Positions 9,876 through 18,228 of a stretch of 64,000 bases of DNA are shown here, in pieces. Under the pieces are notes generated by a model. It did not search any database and was not told the DNA's origin. It was given only the letters and a program-made list of their open reading frames with translations. The stretch spans positions 195,750 to 259,749 of the forward strand of contig NZ_JAUDRH010000014.1 in NCBI RefSeq assembly GCF_030381805.1. The letters are read 5' to 3'. The position numbers and the translations under genes are program-made. The stretch is from Chlorogloeopsis sp. ULAP01. GTDB lineage: Bacteria; Cyanobacteriota; Cyanobacteriia; Cyanobacteriales; Nostocaceae. How positions within the stretch are numbered: the stretch's first letter is position 1; each line of letters opens with the position of its first letter.

Positions 9876-11735
9876 GTGATACGACGCGATCGCCGTTCTT
9901 TAATCAAAAGCCCTCGTTCATCTCAATCGTTCCAACGTGCTGCGGATGCACCCAAGCTACCAGCGACTTCATTCAGGTTTATTTGCTATTTTGTCAATCA
10001 ATTTCGTTGGTGGTATATAGCAATTGTGATTTTGGAGGTGATGCACGCGACTTGTGGCATTATGTTGCCCTATGCCATTGGCGAAATTATCCGCAACGTG
10101 ACACAATCGACGGGTGATAGCAAGCCCACTCTTGATGCTATTACCCAACCCTTGATGCTGTTTACCGCCTTGAGTGTGGGTGAAGTGGTATTTGGGCGAT
10201 CCTCAGGACTGTTGTTGACTATTCTCCATCCTATCCACCGACAGCATATCATTCGCTCCCTATATGCCTACTTACAACAACATTCCCATCGCTACTTGAG
10301 TAGTAGTTTTGCTGGAGCTTTGGCACAGCGCATCAGCGAAGCCGCTTTGGGTGTTACCCAGACGATGCAAATGCTGATTTCTGAATTTATGTCAGTAATC
10401 ATCGTCTATATAGTCGCTACAGTTTTACTGTATCGTACCTATCCGCCTCTAGCCTTGCTTGTGGGAGTATGGGCAGTTCTGTTTATCAGTATTTCCTTCT
10501 GGCTAGCAACTCGCTGTCGAATTTATTCCCGCAAAGCCGCAGCAGCCAGAAGTGAAACAGCTGGCATCATCGTAGATGCAGTCACAAATCTTACTAGTAG
10601 TCGGCTGTTTGCGCGTCTGGGTTTTGAACGACGGTATTTAAATGAGCGATTAAGGCGCGAACTCAAGGAAGTGAGAAAGTCTAACTGGTACTCGGAGCGA
10701 ATTCGCTGGTTTCAGTTTATCTCGGCAGCAATTTTGAAAATAGGTACTCTTTATTACTCGCTTTCTCTGTGGAGTCAAGGAGTGATCGCTGCTGCTGACT
10801 TTGTGGTAGCAACTAGTTTATCGTTATTAATTATCAGTGAAGCACGGAATTTAAGTAGACGGTTTCTAGAAATATTTGAACACATCGGTAATATTGCCAA
10901 TGGAGTTTACACTATTGTTCAACCCCACGAGTTAATTGATCGAGATAGCGCGATCGCTCACCCAATCAGTAAAGGCAGAATTGAATTTCGGCAAGTAAAT
11001 TTTAATTATTCTTCTGAGAAAAAAGTCTTTCAAAATCTTTCTGTTACCATCCAACCAGGCCAGCGCGTCGGATTAGTAGGCTTTTCTGGTTCTGGAAAAT
11101 CTACTTTTGTCAATTTGATTTTGCGTCTGTTCGATCCCCAATCCGGACAGATTCTCATTGATGGGGTGGATATTCGAGACATGACTCAAGATGCCCTCCA
11201 CGCCCAGATCAGCTTGATTCCCCAAGATCCATCTTTATTCCATCGCACGTTACTGGAAAATATTCGTTATGGACGACTGGAAGCAACCGATGAGGAAGTG
11301 ATGGAAGCAGCACGCAAAGCCTATGCTCACGATTTTATTGCGCAGATGAAGGAGGGTTATCATTCTTTAGTGGGTGAACGTGGGGTTAAACTCTCTGGAG
11401 GACAGCGACAACGCATTGCGATCGCGCGGGTAATCCTCAAAGACGCACCAATCCTGATCTTAGACGAAGCTACCTCTAGCCTCGATTCGATCACCGAAAA
11501 AGCGATCCAAGATACCCTCGATTTAATCATGCATGGCAAAACGGTGATTGTAGTAGCTCATCGCTTATCCACTATTGCCCATCTAGACCGCATTTTGGTA
11601 TTTGACCAAGGTCGCATTGTCGAAGATGATACTCACGCAAAACTATTGGCAAAGGGCGGCGCTTACTACAGGTTATGGAAAATGCAAGCAGGTGGCTTTT
11701 TGCCCCAAGAAGCCGTTCAAAGTGGCAAAGTATAA
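9876..11735 (+). CDS. ABC exporter, fused permease and ATPase
   Basis: The 619-residue protein has an N-terminal six-helix type-1 exporter domain (residues about 40-350) and a C-terminal ATPase. Walker A is GFSGSGKST, the signature is LSGGQRQRIAIAR, Walker B is PILILDEATSSLD and the H-loop is VVAHRLST. The start is GTG, 8 bases after AGGGAGA. It belongs with MsbA/LmrA-type half-transporters that work as dimers. The substrate is unknown. It sits immediately before the flavoprotein/ferredoxin pair, so it may export a product or toxic intermediate of that pathway. Confidence 0.88.
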   Translation: MIRRDRRSLIKSPRSSQSFQRAADAPKLPATSFRFICYFVNQFRWWYIAIVILEVMHATCGIMLPYAIGEIIRNVTQSTGDSKPTLDAITQPLMLFTALSVGEVVFGRSSGLLLTILHPIHRQHIIRSLYAYLQQHSHRYLSSSFAGALAQRISEAALGVTQTMQMLISEFMSVIIVYIVATVLLYRTYPPLALLVGVWAVLFISISFWLATRCRIYSRKAAAARSETAGIIVDAVTNLTSSRLFARLGFERRYLNERLRRELKEVRKSNWYSERIRWFQFISAAILKIGTLYYSLSLWSQGVIAAADFVVATSLSLLIISEARNLSRRFLEIFEHIGNIANGVYTIVQPHELIDRDSAIAHPISKGRIEFRQVNFNYSSEKKVFQNLSVTIQPGQRVGLVGFSGSGKSTFVNLILRLFDPQSGQILIDGVDIRDMTQDALHAQISLIPQDPSLFHRTLLENIRYGRLEATDEEVMEAARKAYAHDFIAQMKEGYHSLVGERGVKLSGGQRQRIAIARVILKDAPILILDEATSSLDSITEKAIQDTLDLIMHGKTVIVVAHRLSTIAHLDRILVFDQGRIVEDDTHAKLLAKGGAYYRLWKMQAGGFLPQEAVQSGKV

Positions 11736-11751
11736 ACTTTGACTGCCAATC

Positions 11752-11757
11752 AGGAGG
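11752..11757 (+). promoter_or_regulatory. Ribosome-binding site that fixes a TTG start
   Basis: AGGAGG lies 8 bases before TTG at 11766. An earlier in-frame TTG at 11739 has no such site. This supports the shorter flavoprotein reading. Confidence 0.6.
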
Positions 11758-11765
11758 AAAAGGAA

Positions 11766-13430
11766 TTGCTTACAGCCTATAGTGACACTGAACTACAATT
11801 AACTGCTGACGTGCTGGTAATTGGTGGTGGCCCTGCCGCCGTATGGGCAGCATGGGCAGCCGCAGTCCAAGGTGTTAAAGTCATCATTGTTGATAAAGGT
11901 TTTCTGGGTACAAGCGGTGCTGCTGCTGCCAGTGGAAATGGCATCATGGCACCTTCTCCAGAGAATTGGGATAAAGTTTTATCGGAGCGTTATCGCTTAG
12001 GAAATAATCTCGCTAACTTACGTTGGATCGAGCGAGTAATTGAAAAAACTTGGCTGAGTTTGCCTCTAGTAGAAGATTGGGGCTATCGTTTCCCCAAAGA
12101 AAATGGGGAATCTGTACGTCAGAGTTATTATGGCCCGGAATATATGCGGGTACTTCGCAAAAACCTCTTGCGTATTGGTGTGCAAATTCTCGACCAAAGC
12201 CCGGCTCTAGAGTTGTTATTAGCTGATGACGGCTCAGTGGCAGGAGTCAGAGGCGTGCAGCGGCAAAAGCATCGTACCTATATCGTTCGTGCTGGTGCAG
12301 TAGTCCTAGCTAATGGTGGTTGTGCATTCTTGAGTAAAGCCTTAGGTTGCAATACCAATACAGGTGATGGACTGCTGATGGCAGTAGAAGCAGGCGGCGA
12401 ACTCTCCAGTATGGAAGCATCTAATCACTATGCTATCTCGACCGCTTTTAATGCCACAGTCACAAGGGGTGTTCCCTTTGGCTGGGCTAGTTACACTGAT
12501 GAAGCAGGTAAGGAGCTTGGCGGGTATATCAATGGTCGTCGCGATCCCGCGTTTCTCCCCAATGCCCTCCTGAAAGGCCCCGTTTATGCTCGTTTGGATC
12601 GAGCCACACCGGAAGTTAAGGCAGTGATTGAAAAGTCTCATTTCATCGCCTTTCTACCCTATAAAAAAGCTAGCATTGACCCTTATACAGAACGAGTACC
12701 TGTAACACTGGTTTTAGAAGGTACAGTCCGTGGTACAGGTGGAATTCGGATTGTGAATGATAGTTGCGGTACAAAGGTTCCTGGACTCTACGCCGCCGGT
12801 GATGCAGCATCGCGGGAATTTTTAGCCGGTTTAGCTTCTGGGGGTGGTGGCCCTAATGCCGCCTGGGCAATCTCCACAGGACAATGGGCAGGGGAAGGGG
12901 CGGCTATGTTTGCGAAGAGTCTGGGCGCTTATGCCCATGAACGGGTTGTGCATCCAGCAGGTCAAGCCGGATTGCGATCGCCTATGGCGGGGCGTAGCCC
13001 ATCGCAGTCCCCCAATTCCGAAACATTCGATAGCGATGCTATTGTGCGCGGTGTCCAAGCCGAGATGTTCCCGTTAGAGAAGAATTACTTGCGCTGTGAA
13101 CAGAGACTTCTGGATTCCCTCGTCAAATTAGAAACGCTGTGGCAGCAAGTACAAGGGAACCCGAAACAAGATACAGTGCGCGATTTGGAATTTTCTCGCC
13201 GAGCGGCAGTTCTTGTAGCTGTAGCACGATGGGCATATTTTAGCGCTTTACATCGCACGGAAACTCGCAGCGAACATATTCGCATAGACTATCCCGAAAC
13301 CGATCCAAATCAGCTTTATTACCAAGCCACAGGCGGCTTAGATCAGCTATGGGTGAGGCGTGATTGGATTAGAGATGGGATTGCTACACCACCATTATTA
13401 ACAACTCAAACCAAAGTCTCAGTATCATGA
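11766..13430 (+). CDS. AprA/fumarate-reductase-type FAD flavoprotein, copy 1
   Basis: VLVIGGGPAAVWAAWAAAVQG is the FAD-binding fold; DKGFLGTSGAAAASGNG, GGCAFLSKALGCNTNTGDG and the C-terminal VPGLYAAGDAAS are typical of the succinate dehydrogenase/fumarate reductase/APS reductase alpha family. The next gene encodes a two-cluster ferredoxin and overlaps by 4 bases, the same pairing as APS reductase AprAB. A second copy of the pair lies near 20 kb. Expected role: two-electron redox chemistry on a sulfur compound in the cytoplasm; the substrate is unproven. A palindromic dispersed repeat inserted at 12974-13005 adds about ten residues absent from the paralogue. Confidence 0.85.
   Translation: MLTAYSDTELQLTADVLVIGGGPAAVWAAWAAAVQGVKVIIVDKGFLGTSGAAAASGNGIMAPSPENWDKVLSERYRLGNNLANLRWIERVIEKTWLSLPLVEDWGYRFPKENGESVRQSYYGPEYMRVLRKNLLRIGVQILDQSPALELLLADDGSVAGVRGVQRQKHRTYIVRAGAVVLANGGCAFLSKALGCNTNTGDGLLMAVEAGGELSSMEASNHYAISTAFNATVTRGVPFGWASYTDEAGKELGGYINGRRDPAFLPNALLKGPVYARLDRATPEVKAVIEKSHFIAFLPYKKASIDPYTERVPVTLVLEGTVRGTGGIRIVNDSCGTKVPGLYAAGDAASREFLAGLASGGGGPNAAWAISTGQWAGEGAAMFAKSLGAYAHERVVHPAGQAGLRSPMAGRSPSQSPNSETFDSDAIVRGVQAEMFPLEKNYLRCEQRLLDSLVKLETLWQQVQGNPKQDTVRDLEFSRRAAVLVAVARWAYFSALHRTETRSEHIRIDYPETDPNQLYYQATGGLDQLWVRRDWIRDGIATPPLLTTQTKVSVS
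12974..13005. repeat. Dispersed palindromic repeat inside a coding region
   Basis: The 32 bases begin with GCGATCGCC and contain GGCGGGG/GTAGCCC arms ending in ATCGC. This is a dispersed repeat type common in Nostocales genomes. Here it is in frame and encodes RSPMAGRSPSQ within the flavoprotein. The paralogous flavoprotein lacks it. Confidence 0.65.
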
Positions 13431-13768
13431 TTGAGCTTGTCAGCCATAAACTCTGTATTAATTGTAATGTTTGCGTCCAAGTATGCCCTACTAATGTCTT
13501 TGATGCAGTTCCCAACCAACCACCTGCGATCGCGAGACAAGAAGACTGTCAAACTTGTTTCATGTGTGAAGCATATTGCCCTGCGGATGCGCTTTATGTT
13601 GCGCCCCAATCTCATACCAATGTTGCAGTCAACGAGGATGATCTAATTGAAAGTGGCATTATGGGTGAATATCGTCGCATCTTGGGTTGGGGATATGGCA
13701 GAAAAAACAATAGTGAATTGGATACTGCTCATAAATTACGCCAATTGCCGCGCCCTTACCAAAGTTAA
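13427..13768 (+). CDS. 2[4Fe-4S] ferredoxin, AprB-like partner, copy 1
   Basis: Two cluster-binding motifs are present: CINCNVCVQVCP and CQTCFMCEAYCP, eight cysteines for two [4Fe-4S] clusters. The C-terminal tail (about 50 residues, ending near RRILGWGYGRKN) would wrap around a partner. It overlaps the flavoprotein stop codon (ATGA), so the two are translationally coupled. The inferred role is to deliver electrons to or from the flavoprotein. At 113 residues it is shorter than classical AprB of about 150. Confidence 0.88.
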   Translation: MIELVSHKLCINCNVCVQVCPTNVFDAVPNQPPAIARQEDCQTCFMCEAYCPADALYVAPQSHTNVAVNEDDLIESGIMGEYRRILGWGYGRKNNSELDTAHKLRQLPRPYQS

Positions 13769-13816
13769 TTTGGGTGCCTGACATCGTCAACCTAAACTAT
13801 GGCAAATGGACAATAA

Positions 13817-14464
13817 ATGAAGCATCTTTGTGTCATTTTTGATTTGGATGGAACATTAGTTGACAGTGAGAGGCTTTGTAACCAAGCATTTATCGATCTG
13901 CTACCTTTTATCAACTACTCAGTTGAAAGTTTGATTCGTCGATATCGTGGCAGAAAATTGGCTTTAATCTTCGCTGACATAGAGATGAGGTTTGGCGAAA
14001 AGCTGCCCATAGATTTTGAGGCAACATATCGTCAGAGAGTAGATGAGTTATTTGAATTTTACTTGCAGCCAATCACAGGCGTTTCAGAGATGCTAAAAAC
14101 CCTGGAATATCCATTTTGTGTTGCCTCAAGTGCGCCGATAGCAAAAATTCGCAAGGCTCTAAATGTAACCACTCTGTCGCATTACTTTGGCGATCGCTTG
14201 TTTAGTTCTTATGATATTGGCTCGTGGAAACCCGATCCAGGTTTATTTTTATATGCAGCAAATAAAATGGGATTTTCGCTCGAATATTGTGTTGTGATTG
14301 AGGATAGCGATGTTGGAATTGAAGCAGCACGCACAGCAGGAATGTATGCTTTGAAATATTCTAGTGAGGAAGAAGCAGAGGAAAAAAACAATGTATTTTC
14401 TAATATGAAATTCCTTCCAAAATTACTTAACAAGATTTACGTGATGAAATGCGATCGCTCTTAA
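13817..14464 (+). CDS. HAD-IA phosphatase/phosphoglucomutase-like hydrolase, copy 1
   Basis: CVIFDLDGTLVDSE carries the nucleophile and acid/base Asp pair. CVASSAPIAKI is motif II, and SWKPDPGLFLYAA with VVIEDSDVGIEAARTAGM gives motifs III and IV. At 215 residues it has the size of beta-phosphoglucomutase or phosphoglycolate phosphatase relatives. It is followed by a hairpin and a paralogue that look like a tandem duplication. A role in the island is not evident. Confidence 0.85.
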   Translation: MKHLCVIFDLDGTLVDSERLCNQAFIDLLPFINYSVESLIRRYRGRKLALIFADIEMRFGEKLPIDFEATYRQRVDELFEFYLQPITGVSEMLKTLEYPFCVASSAPIAKIRKALNVTTLSHYFGDRLFSSYDIGSWKPDPGLFLYAANKMGFSLEYCVVIEDSDVGIEAARTAGMYALKYSSEEEAEEKNNVFSNMKFLPKLLNKIYVMKCDRS

Positions 14465-14477
14465 TCATTTAATGTTC

Positions 14478-14510
14478 AGATCCCCGACTTCTCCAAGAAG
14501 TCGGGGATCT
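14478..14510. terminator. Perfect 15-bp hairpin between the two HAD genes
   Basis: AGATCCCCGACTTCT and its exact complement are separated by only 3 bases (CCA). This is a dispersed hairpin type seen in many filamentous cyanobacteria and may act as a terminator. The downstream run is TTGTTT, not a strong T tract. Confidence 0.6.
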
Positions 14511-14541
14511 TGTTTCTGAATCCTATATTTAAGGCAATGAT

Positions 14542-15186
14542 ATGGGCAAAAATCGGTTCAATCTTGTAATTTTTGATTGTGATGGAGTTTTGGTTGATAG
14601 CGAACAAATTGTGAATCGCATTTTTGCGGAAATGCTCACCGAAGTTGGTTTTTCTATTACCTATGCAGAAATGACTCAACAATTTACAGGCAAGTCCCTT
14701 GAAACCTGTTTAGAGATTATCGAGCAAACCTACAACAAACCATTGCCCAAAAACTTTGTCGAACGTTGCAGGAAACGAGAAATTGCTGCATTGCAGCAAG
14801 AATTACAGCCAATTTCGGGAATTACCGAAATATTGAAGCAAATTACATTACCAAAATGTGTGGCATCAAATAGCAGCCACCGCCATATTCAACTGGTATT
14901 GAAATTAACGGGACTTCTGCATCACTTTCATGGCAAGTTATATAGTGCTAATGATGTTTTGCGCCCCAAACCTTTTCCCGATGTGTATCTCTACGCAGCG
15001 GAGCAAATGAAGACAAATCCAGAACATTGTGCTGTGATTGAAGACTCTGTACCGGGTGTGCAAGCAGGATGCGCGGCAGGAATGACTGTTTTTGGCTATG
15101 CTCAACTTAGCGATCGCACTGCTCTTGCTGCTGCTGGAGCCAAGATTGTTTTTAACGATATGCGGCAGCTTTCTCAGCTGCTCTAG
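14542..15186 (+). CDS. HAD-IA phosphatase/phosphoglucomutase-like hydrolase, copy 2
   Basis: LVIFDCDGVLVDSE (motif I), CVASNSSHRHIQ (motif II), RPKPFPDVYLYAAEQM and CAVIEDSVPGVQAGCAAGM (motifs III and IV) are all intact. It is the same length and layout as the gene just upstream, and the two probably arose by duplication, though they are clearly diverged. The substrate is likely a small sugar phosphate or glycolate-type phosphate. The function in this island is unknown. Confidence 0.85.
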   Translation: MGKNRFNLVIFDCDGVLVDSEQIVNRIFAEMLTEVGFSITYAEMTQQFTGKSLETCLEIIEQTYNKPLPKNFVERCRKREIAALQQELQPISGITEILKQITLPKCVASNSSHRHIQLVLKLTGLLHHFHGKLYSANDVLRPKPFPDVYLYAAEQMKTNPEHCAVIEDSVPGVQAGCAAGMTVFGYAQLSDRTALAAAGAKIVFNDMRQLSQLL

Positions 15187-15259
15187 GTGGGACAAGGGGA
15201 AGAATTTTCTATCCTATCTCCCCTGCTCCTCTGCACCCGTTGCTCTGTATGCAATGAAC

Positions 15260-16498
15260 TTAGAAAAATCCTCTCATCGGCAGTGGTGTGCCGTTGATTT
15301 CGTAGTCCCCGATCGCACGAGCTTTGAAGTGACTTGGGTTGTGTGATGCCAAGGTGCGAGCGTTTCGCCAATGACGATCCAAGTTGGAGCTTTTTTTAGT
15401 TGTGGAAGCCCCACCGACTTCAAATAGTAGGGTAGCTGAACGTAGTGCCAACTCATCAACAACCAGTTTCGCTTTGGCTGCACTCAAAGAAGCTCCTAGT
15501 GCTGCTGCTGTCTCCGCCTCTTCACCCTGAGCTTTGGCAGCCGGGAGGCGATCAAGAGCATTGGCGGCGGCTAGGACGATCGCTTCGGCAGCAAAGGCAT
15601 TGGCGGAAATTTGACCAATGGTTTGCTGCAAGAGGGGGTCATCTGCTGCTTGCTCGGCTACAGCATGATAGAAGGTTCTGGGACGTTTGTGGACGAGGTT
15701 TATCGCATCGCGCAGCACGCTGCGAATAATACCAGCGTTAATCGCAGTCAGGAACAATTGCGGCACAATGTTATAGGGTAGGTTATCTTTATCTGTGTCT
15801 GTATCAAGAATTACTTCATCTGCCTCGACATGGACGTTGGTGAATGTAGTCGTTCCCGTACCTGTCAACCTTTGCCCGAAGCCGTCCCAGTCGTCTACAA
15901 GCTCAATCCCCTCGCGGTTGGTAGGAATGAGTATGAAGGCTGTAGCGTCATCGGGTGTTAACACACGCACGAAGATTAGGTCTGCATAAAGGCTACCAGT
16001 GCTGTAATACTTCATCCCATTCAGACGATAGCCGTCGCCATCGGGTATCAATTTTGTATTCACAACTTGACCGCCACCAGATCGCTTGACTTCTAGTTCG
16101 GTCGAAGCAAGTCCAATAATCGCGCCATCGATAACAGCCTTGAGCCATCGACGATTCCTTTGGGTGCGTTCTGAACGCAAAATTCTCTCCGTAACTGAGA
16201 AATGATTCCGTACAATGTGAGCAACATTTGGATCGGCATCCCCCAGCCGAATCACGACCTCGAACAGTTCCCGCGCTGAACTACCAGCACCACCTTCGGC
16301 AACAGGGATTCGCAATGCACCCAACCTCGAACGCCGGATCAATTCAACCACATCAAAAGGCAGGATGCGATCGCGATCGCGCTCAGAAGCCCCCAGAGCG
16401 ATAAAATCAAAAAGCTGTTGGAGTTCTGGCGAGTGGGCTGTGACCGGAGCCGAAAACTGGATTGTCGAATCTGCAAGTTTTTCTGGACTCTTAATCAT
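15260..16498 (-). CDS. Acyl-CoA-dehydrogenase-fold flavin monooxygenase (DszC-like), copy 1
   Basis: The 412-residue protein has the acyl-CoA dehydrogenase fold: an N-terminal helical domain, a mid beta-domain (GLASTELEVKRSG, NGMKYYSTGSLYADLIFV, DWDGFGQRLTGTGTTTF) and a C-terminal helical bundle ending LDRHWRNARTLASHNPSHFK. The STGS / GFGQR / HWRNARTL..H signature belongs to the flavin-dependent oxygenases DszC and SfnB, not to true acyl-CoA dehydrogenases. It likely oxygenates a sulfur compound using reduced flavin. Two further members of the family lie in the window. Confidence 0.82.
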   Translation of the reverse strand: MIKSPEKLADSTIQFSAPVTAHSPELQQLFDFIALGASERDRDRILPFDVVELIRRSRLGALRIPVAEGGAGSSARELFEVVIRLGDADPNVAHIVRNHFSVTERILRSERTQRNRRWLKAVIDGAIIGLASTELEVKRSGGGQVVNTKLIPDGDGYRLNGMKYYSTGSLYADLIFVRVLTPDDATAFILIPTNREGIELVDDWDGFGQRLTGTGTTTFTNVHVEADEVILDTDTDKDNLPYNIVPQLFLTAINAGIIRSVLRDAINLVHKRPRTFYHAVAEQAADDPLLQQTIGQISANAFAAEAIVLAAANALDRLPAAKAQGEEAETAAALGASLSAAKAKLVVDELALRSATLLFEVGGASTTKKSSNLDRHWRNARTLASHNPSHFKARAIGDYEINGTPLPMRGFF

Positions 16499-17148
16499 TG
16501 TTTTTCTCTCTGATATTTTAGGAATGGCTGTATCTAGGTTACAGAGGCAGTTGTGGTCTCAAAGAAGCGTTTAGCCGGGCGGGCTAGTCCCACATTTGGA
16601 TGGAATAGCTTCCATGTAGATGGGGAATATGAAAACTCAGAGAGCGAATCTCAAAAAACGCCTTCATCAAATGATGTAGCACATGGATTGCTAACAATAG
16701 ATATCTGGCTGCAAGTAGACGAAAAACCACAGCAAAATCTGAATGAGAAACTAGTAGATAAAGAACTGGCTTCAAATTTCTTAAAGACCCTATTTTTTTC
16801 GCATCGAGTGTATTTGTTAAGTCTTCAAAACGGGTGGCTGCTCTAGCTATGATTATGCTTGATGTTTACTTGTTTACATTATTGGGCAGCGACAACTCCG
16901 TTCCCATCTCGTCGCAGAAAATCACACTATTCCCAATCAACGCGGTTTTCCTACTCAATCTCCTACTCTGCGCTGGGTTTTCCAATGTTTTCAAGCTGTT
17001 CATCTAGTTGTAGTTTCTCAGGTCAAATTTATTTCTAACCTCACTCATGAACGACAGTTTATACTACGGTTTCTTGGTTATGCTTGTCAGAAATATTATC
17101 TACTTCGTTGAGCAACCTGCGGAATGTAGGATACTTACCGTTCACTTG
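16499..17148. other. Spacer with degraded insertion-sequence DNA
   Basis: The right half holds a frameshifted transposase C-terminus, listed separately. The left half can be read as a 97-codon frame, but its last part is the transposase in the wrong frame. I take this as degenerate DNA, not a gene. Confidence 0.55.
16768..17111 (+). pseudogene. IS transposase C-terminal remnant (IS1634-like) with a frameshift
   Basis: One frame reads GFKFLKDPIFFASSVFVKSS then KRVAALAMIM. After a frameshift near 16855 a second frame reads CLLVYIIGQRQLRSHLV and ends PTLRWVFQCFQAVHLVVV ... FLGYACQKYYLLR before TGA. This matches the C-terminal third of DUF4277/IS1634-type transposases of cyanobacteria. The N-terminal two thirds and both ends of the element are gone. 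Confidence 0.65.
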
Positions 17149-18096
17149 CTAGTAGCCTGCATTTTTATCTACAACATTGCGTAGAGGTTCCCCGTGACGA
17201 TAACGCGTCAGATTATCGAGAAACAATGCCACAATCCGGTTCCGAAGTTGTGGTGTAAGCGCTGAACAATGGGGTGTTACAAATACATTAGGCAAAGACC
17301 AAAACGGGCTTTCGGGTGAGAGTGGCTCAGTAACAAAAGTGTCTAAACCCGCACCTGCAATCCATCCTTCACTCAGAGCAGTTAATAATGCTGATTCATC
17401 TATAATTGCACCGCGAGCAATATTAATTAAGTAGGCATTGGGATTCATTAATTGCAGCACCTCCGCATCTATTAAGCCTTTGGTTTCCGGTGTGAGAGGT
17501 GTGGCAACTACTACATAATCAGCTTCTCCAAGCAGCGATCGCCATTCATTCACACCAACTATTTTGTCAAAATTCGGCAATGGTTCAGGATGGCGGCGAC
17601 TACCCCAAATTCGCATCCCAAAGGCTTTAGCGCGAAGGGCAATTTCTTGACCAATATTTCCTGCACCGATAATTAATAAAGTCTTATTGTATAATTCTTC
17701 TAACTCTAACCAATTGAACCAGTGATGGTTAGCCTGTAAATTTTGCAACTTATGGACATTTTTGGCGTAATAAAGCATGAAGTTCAGTACAAATTCCGCT
17801 ATGGGAATGGCATGAACTCCTGAACCGTTCGTCAGAATGATGTCATGTTCTAAAAAAGTGGGCGTCAGGATATGATTCACGCCTGAACTGGGTGTATGCT
17901 GCCAGCAAATTCCAGGTGCTGCTGCTAATACCTTGTGCAGAGTAGTAGGTTTTAATTTGAATCCGTTGAGGTAAACTTCTGCATGACTGGGATCGTCATC
18001 AAAATTACCATCACTATCTACACGCACAAATGTAATATCTGAAGGTAAGAATGGCTCAATATCGACAGCAAGTTCTATGGGTAAAATAATTTTCAA
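17149..18096 (-). CDS. D-isomer-specific 2-hydroxyacid dehydrogenase
   Basis: The NAD(P) site GAGNIGQEIALRAKAFGM lies near residue 144. The catalytic Arg (NIARGAIIDE), Glu (TEPL) and His (VTPHCSA) are in their usual order. It reduces a 2-keto acid or oxidises a 2-hydroxy acid. In sulfonate catabolism such enzymes act on sulfolactate-like compounds, but nothing in the sequence proves this here. The start is well placed, with GGAGG (RNA sense) a few bases before the ATG. A heptamer repeat follows upstream. Confidence 0.88.
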   Translation of the reverse strand: MKIILPIELAVDIEPFLPSDITFVRVDSDGNFDDDPSHAEVYLNGFKLKPTTLHKVLAAAPGICWQHTPSSGVNHILTPTFLEHDIILTNGSGVHAIPIAEFVLNFMLYYAKNVHKLQNLQANHHWFNWLELEELYNKTLLIIGAGNIGQEIALRAKAFGMRIWGSRRHPEPLPNFDKIVGVNEWRSLLGEADYVVVATPLTPETKGLIDAEVLQLMNPNAYLINIARGAIIDESALLTALSEGWIAGAGLDTFVTEPLSPESPFWSLPNVFVTPHCSALTPQLRNRIVALFLDNLTRYRHGEPLRNVVDKNAGY

Positions 18097-18117
18097 AATA
18101 AACCTCCTTAAGAATAA

Positions 18118-18145
18118 GGCAGAGGGCAGAGGGCAGGAGGCAGAA
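18118..18145. repeat. Heptameric STRR, GGCAGAG type
   Basis: Four tandem heptamers: GGCAGAG, GGCAGAG, GGCAGGA, GGCAGAA. Short tandem repeats of this type are typical of filamentous cyanobacteria. It lies between two minus-strand genes. Confidence 0.75.
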
Positions 18146-18228
18146 GGAAATGGTTTTTCTTACCCATCTGGCTTGAAATAGGATGCAGAGAAAAATATAT
18201 TTTTCATTGGGACTATCTGTTTTTCAGT

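Noticed and set aside
16553..16846. 97-codon open frame on the plus strand
   Set aside because: Its last third is IS transposase sequence in the wrong frame, and the rest shows no recognisable domain or codon pattern.
17130..17140. TACTTACCGTT near the dehydrogenase stop
   Set aside because: Single half-site at the 3' end of a gene, with no partner and no promoter context.
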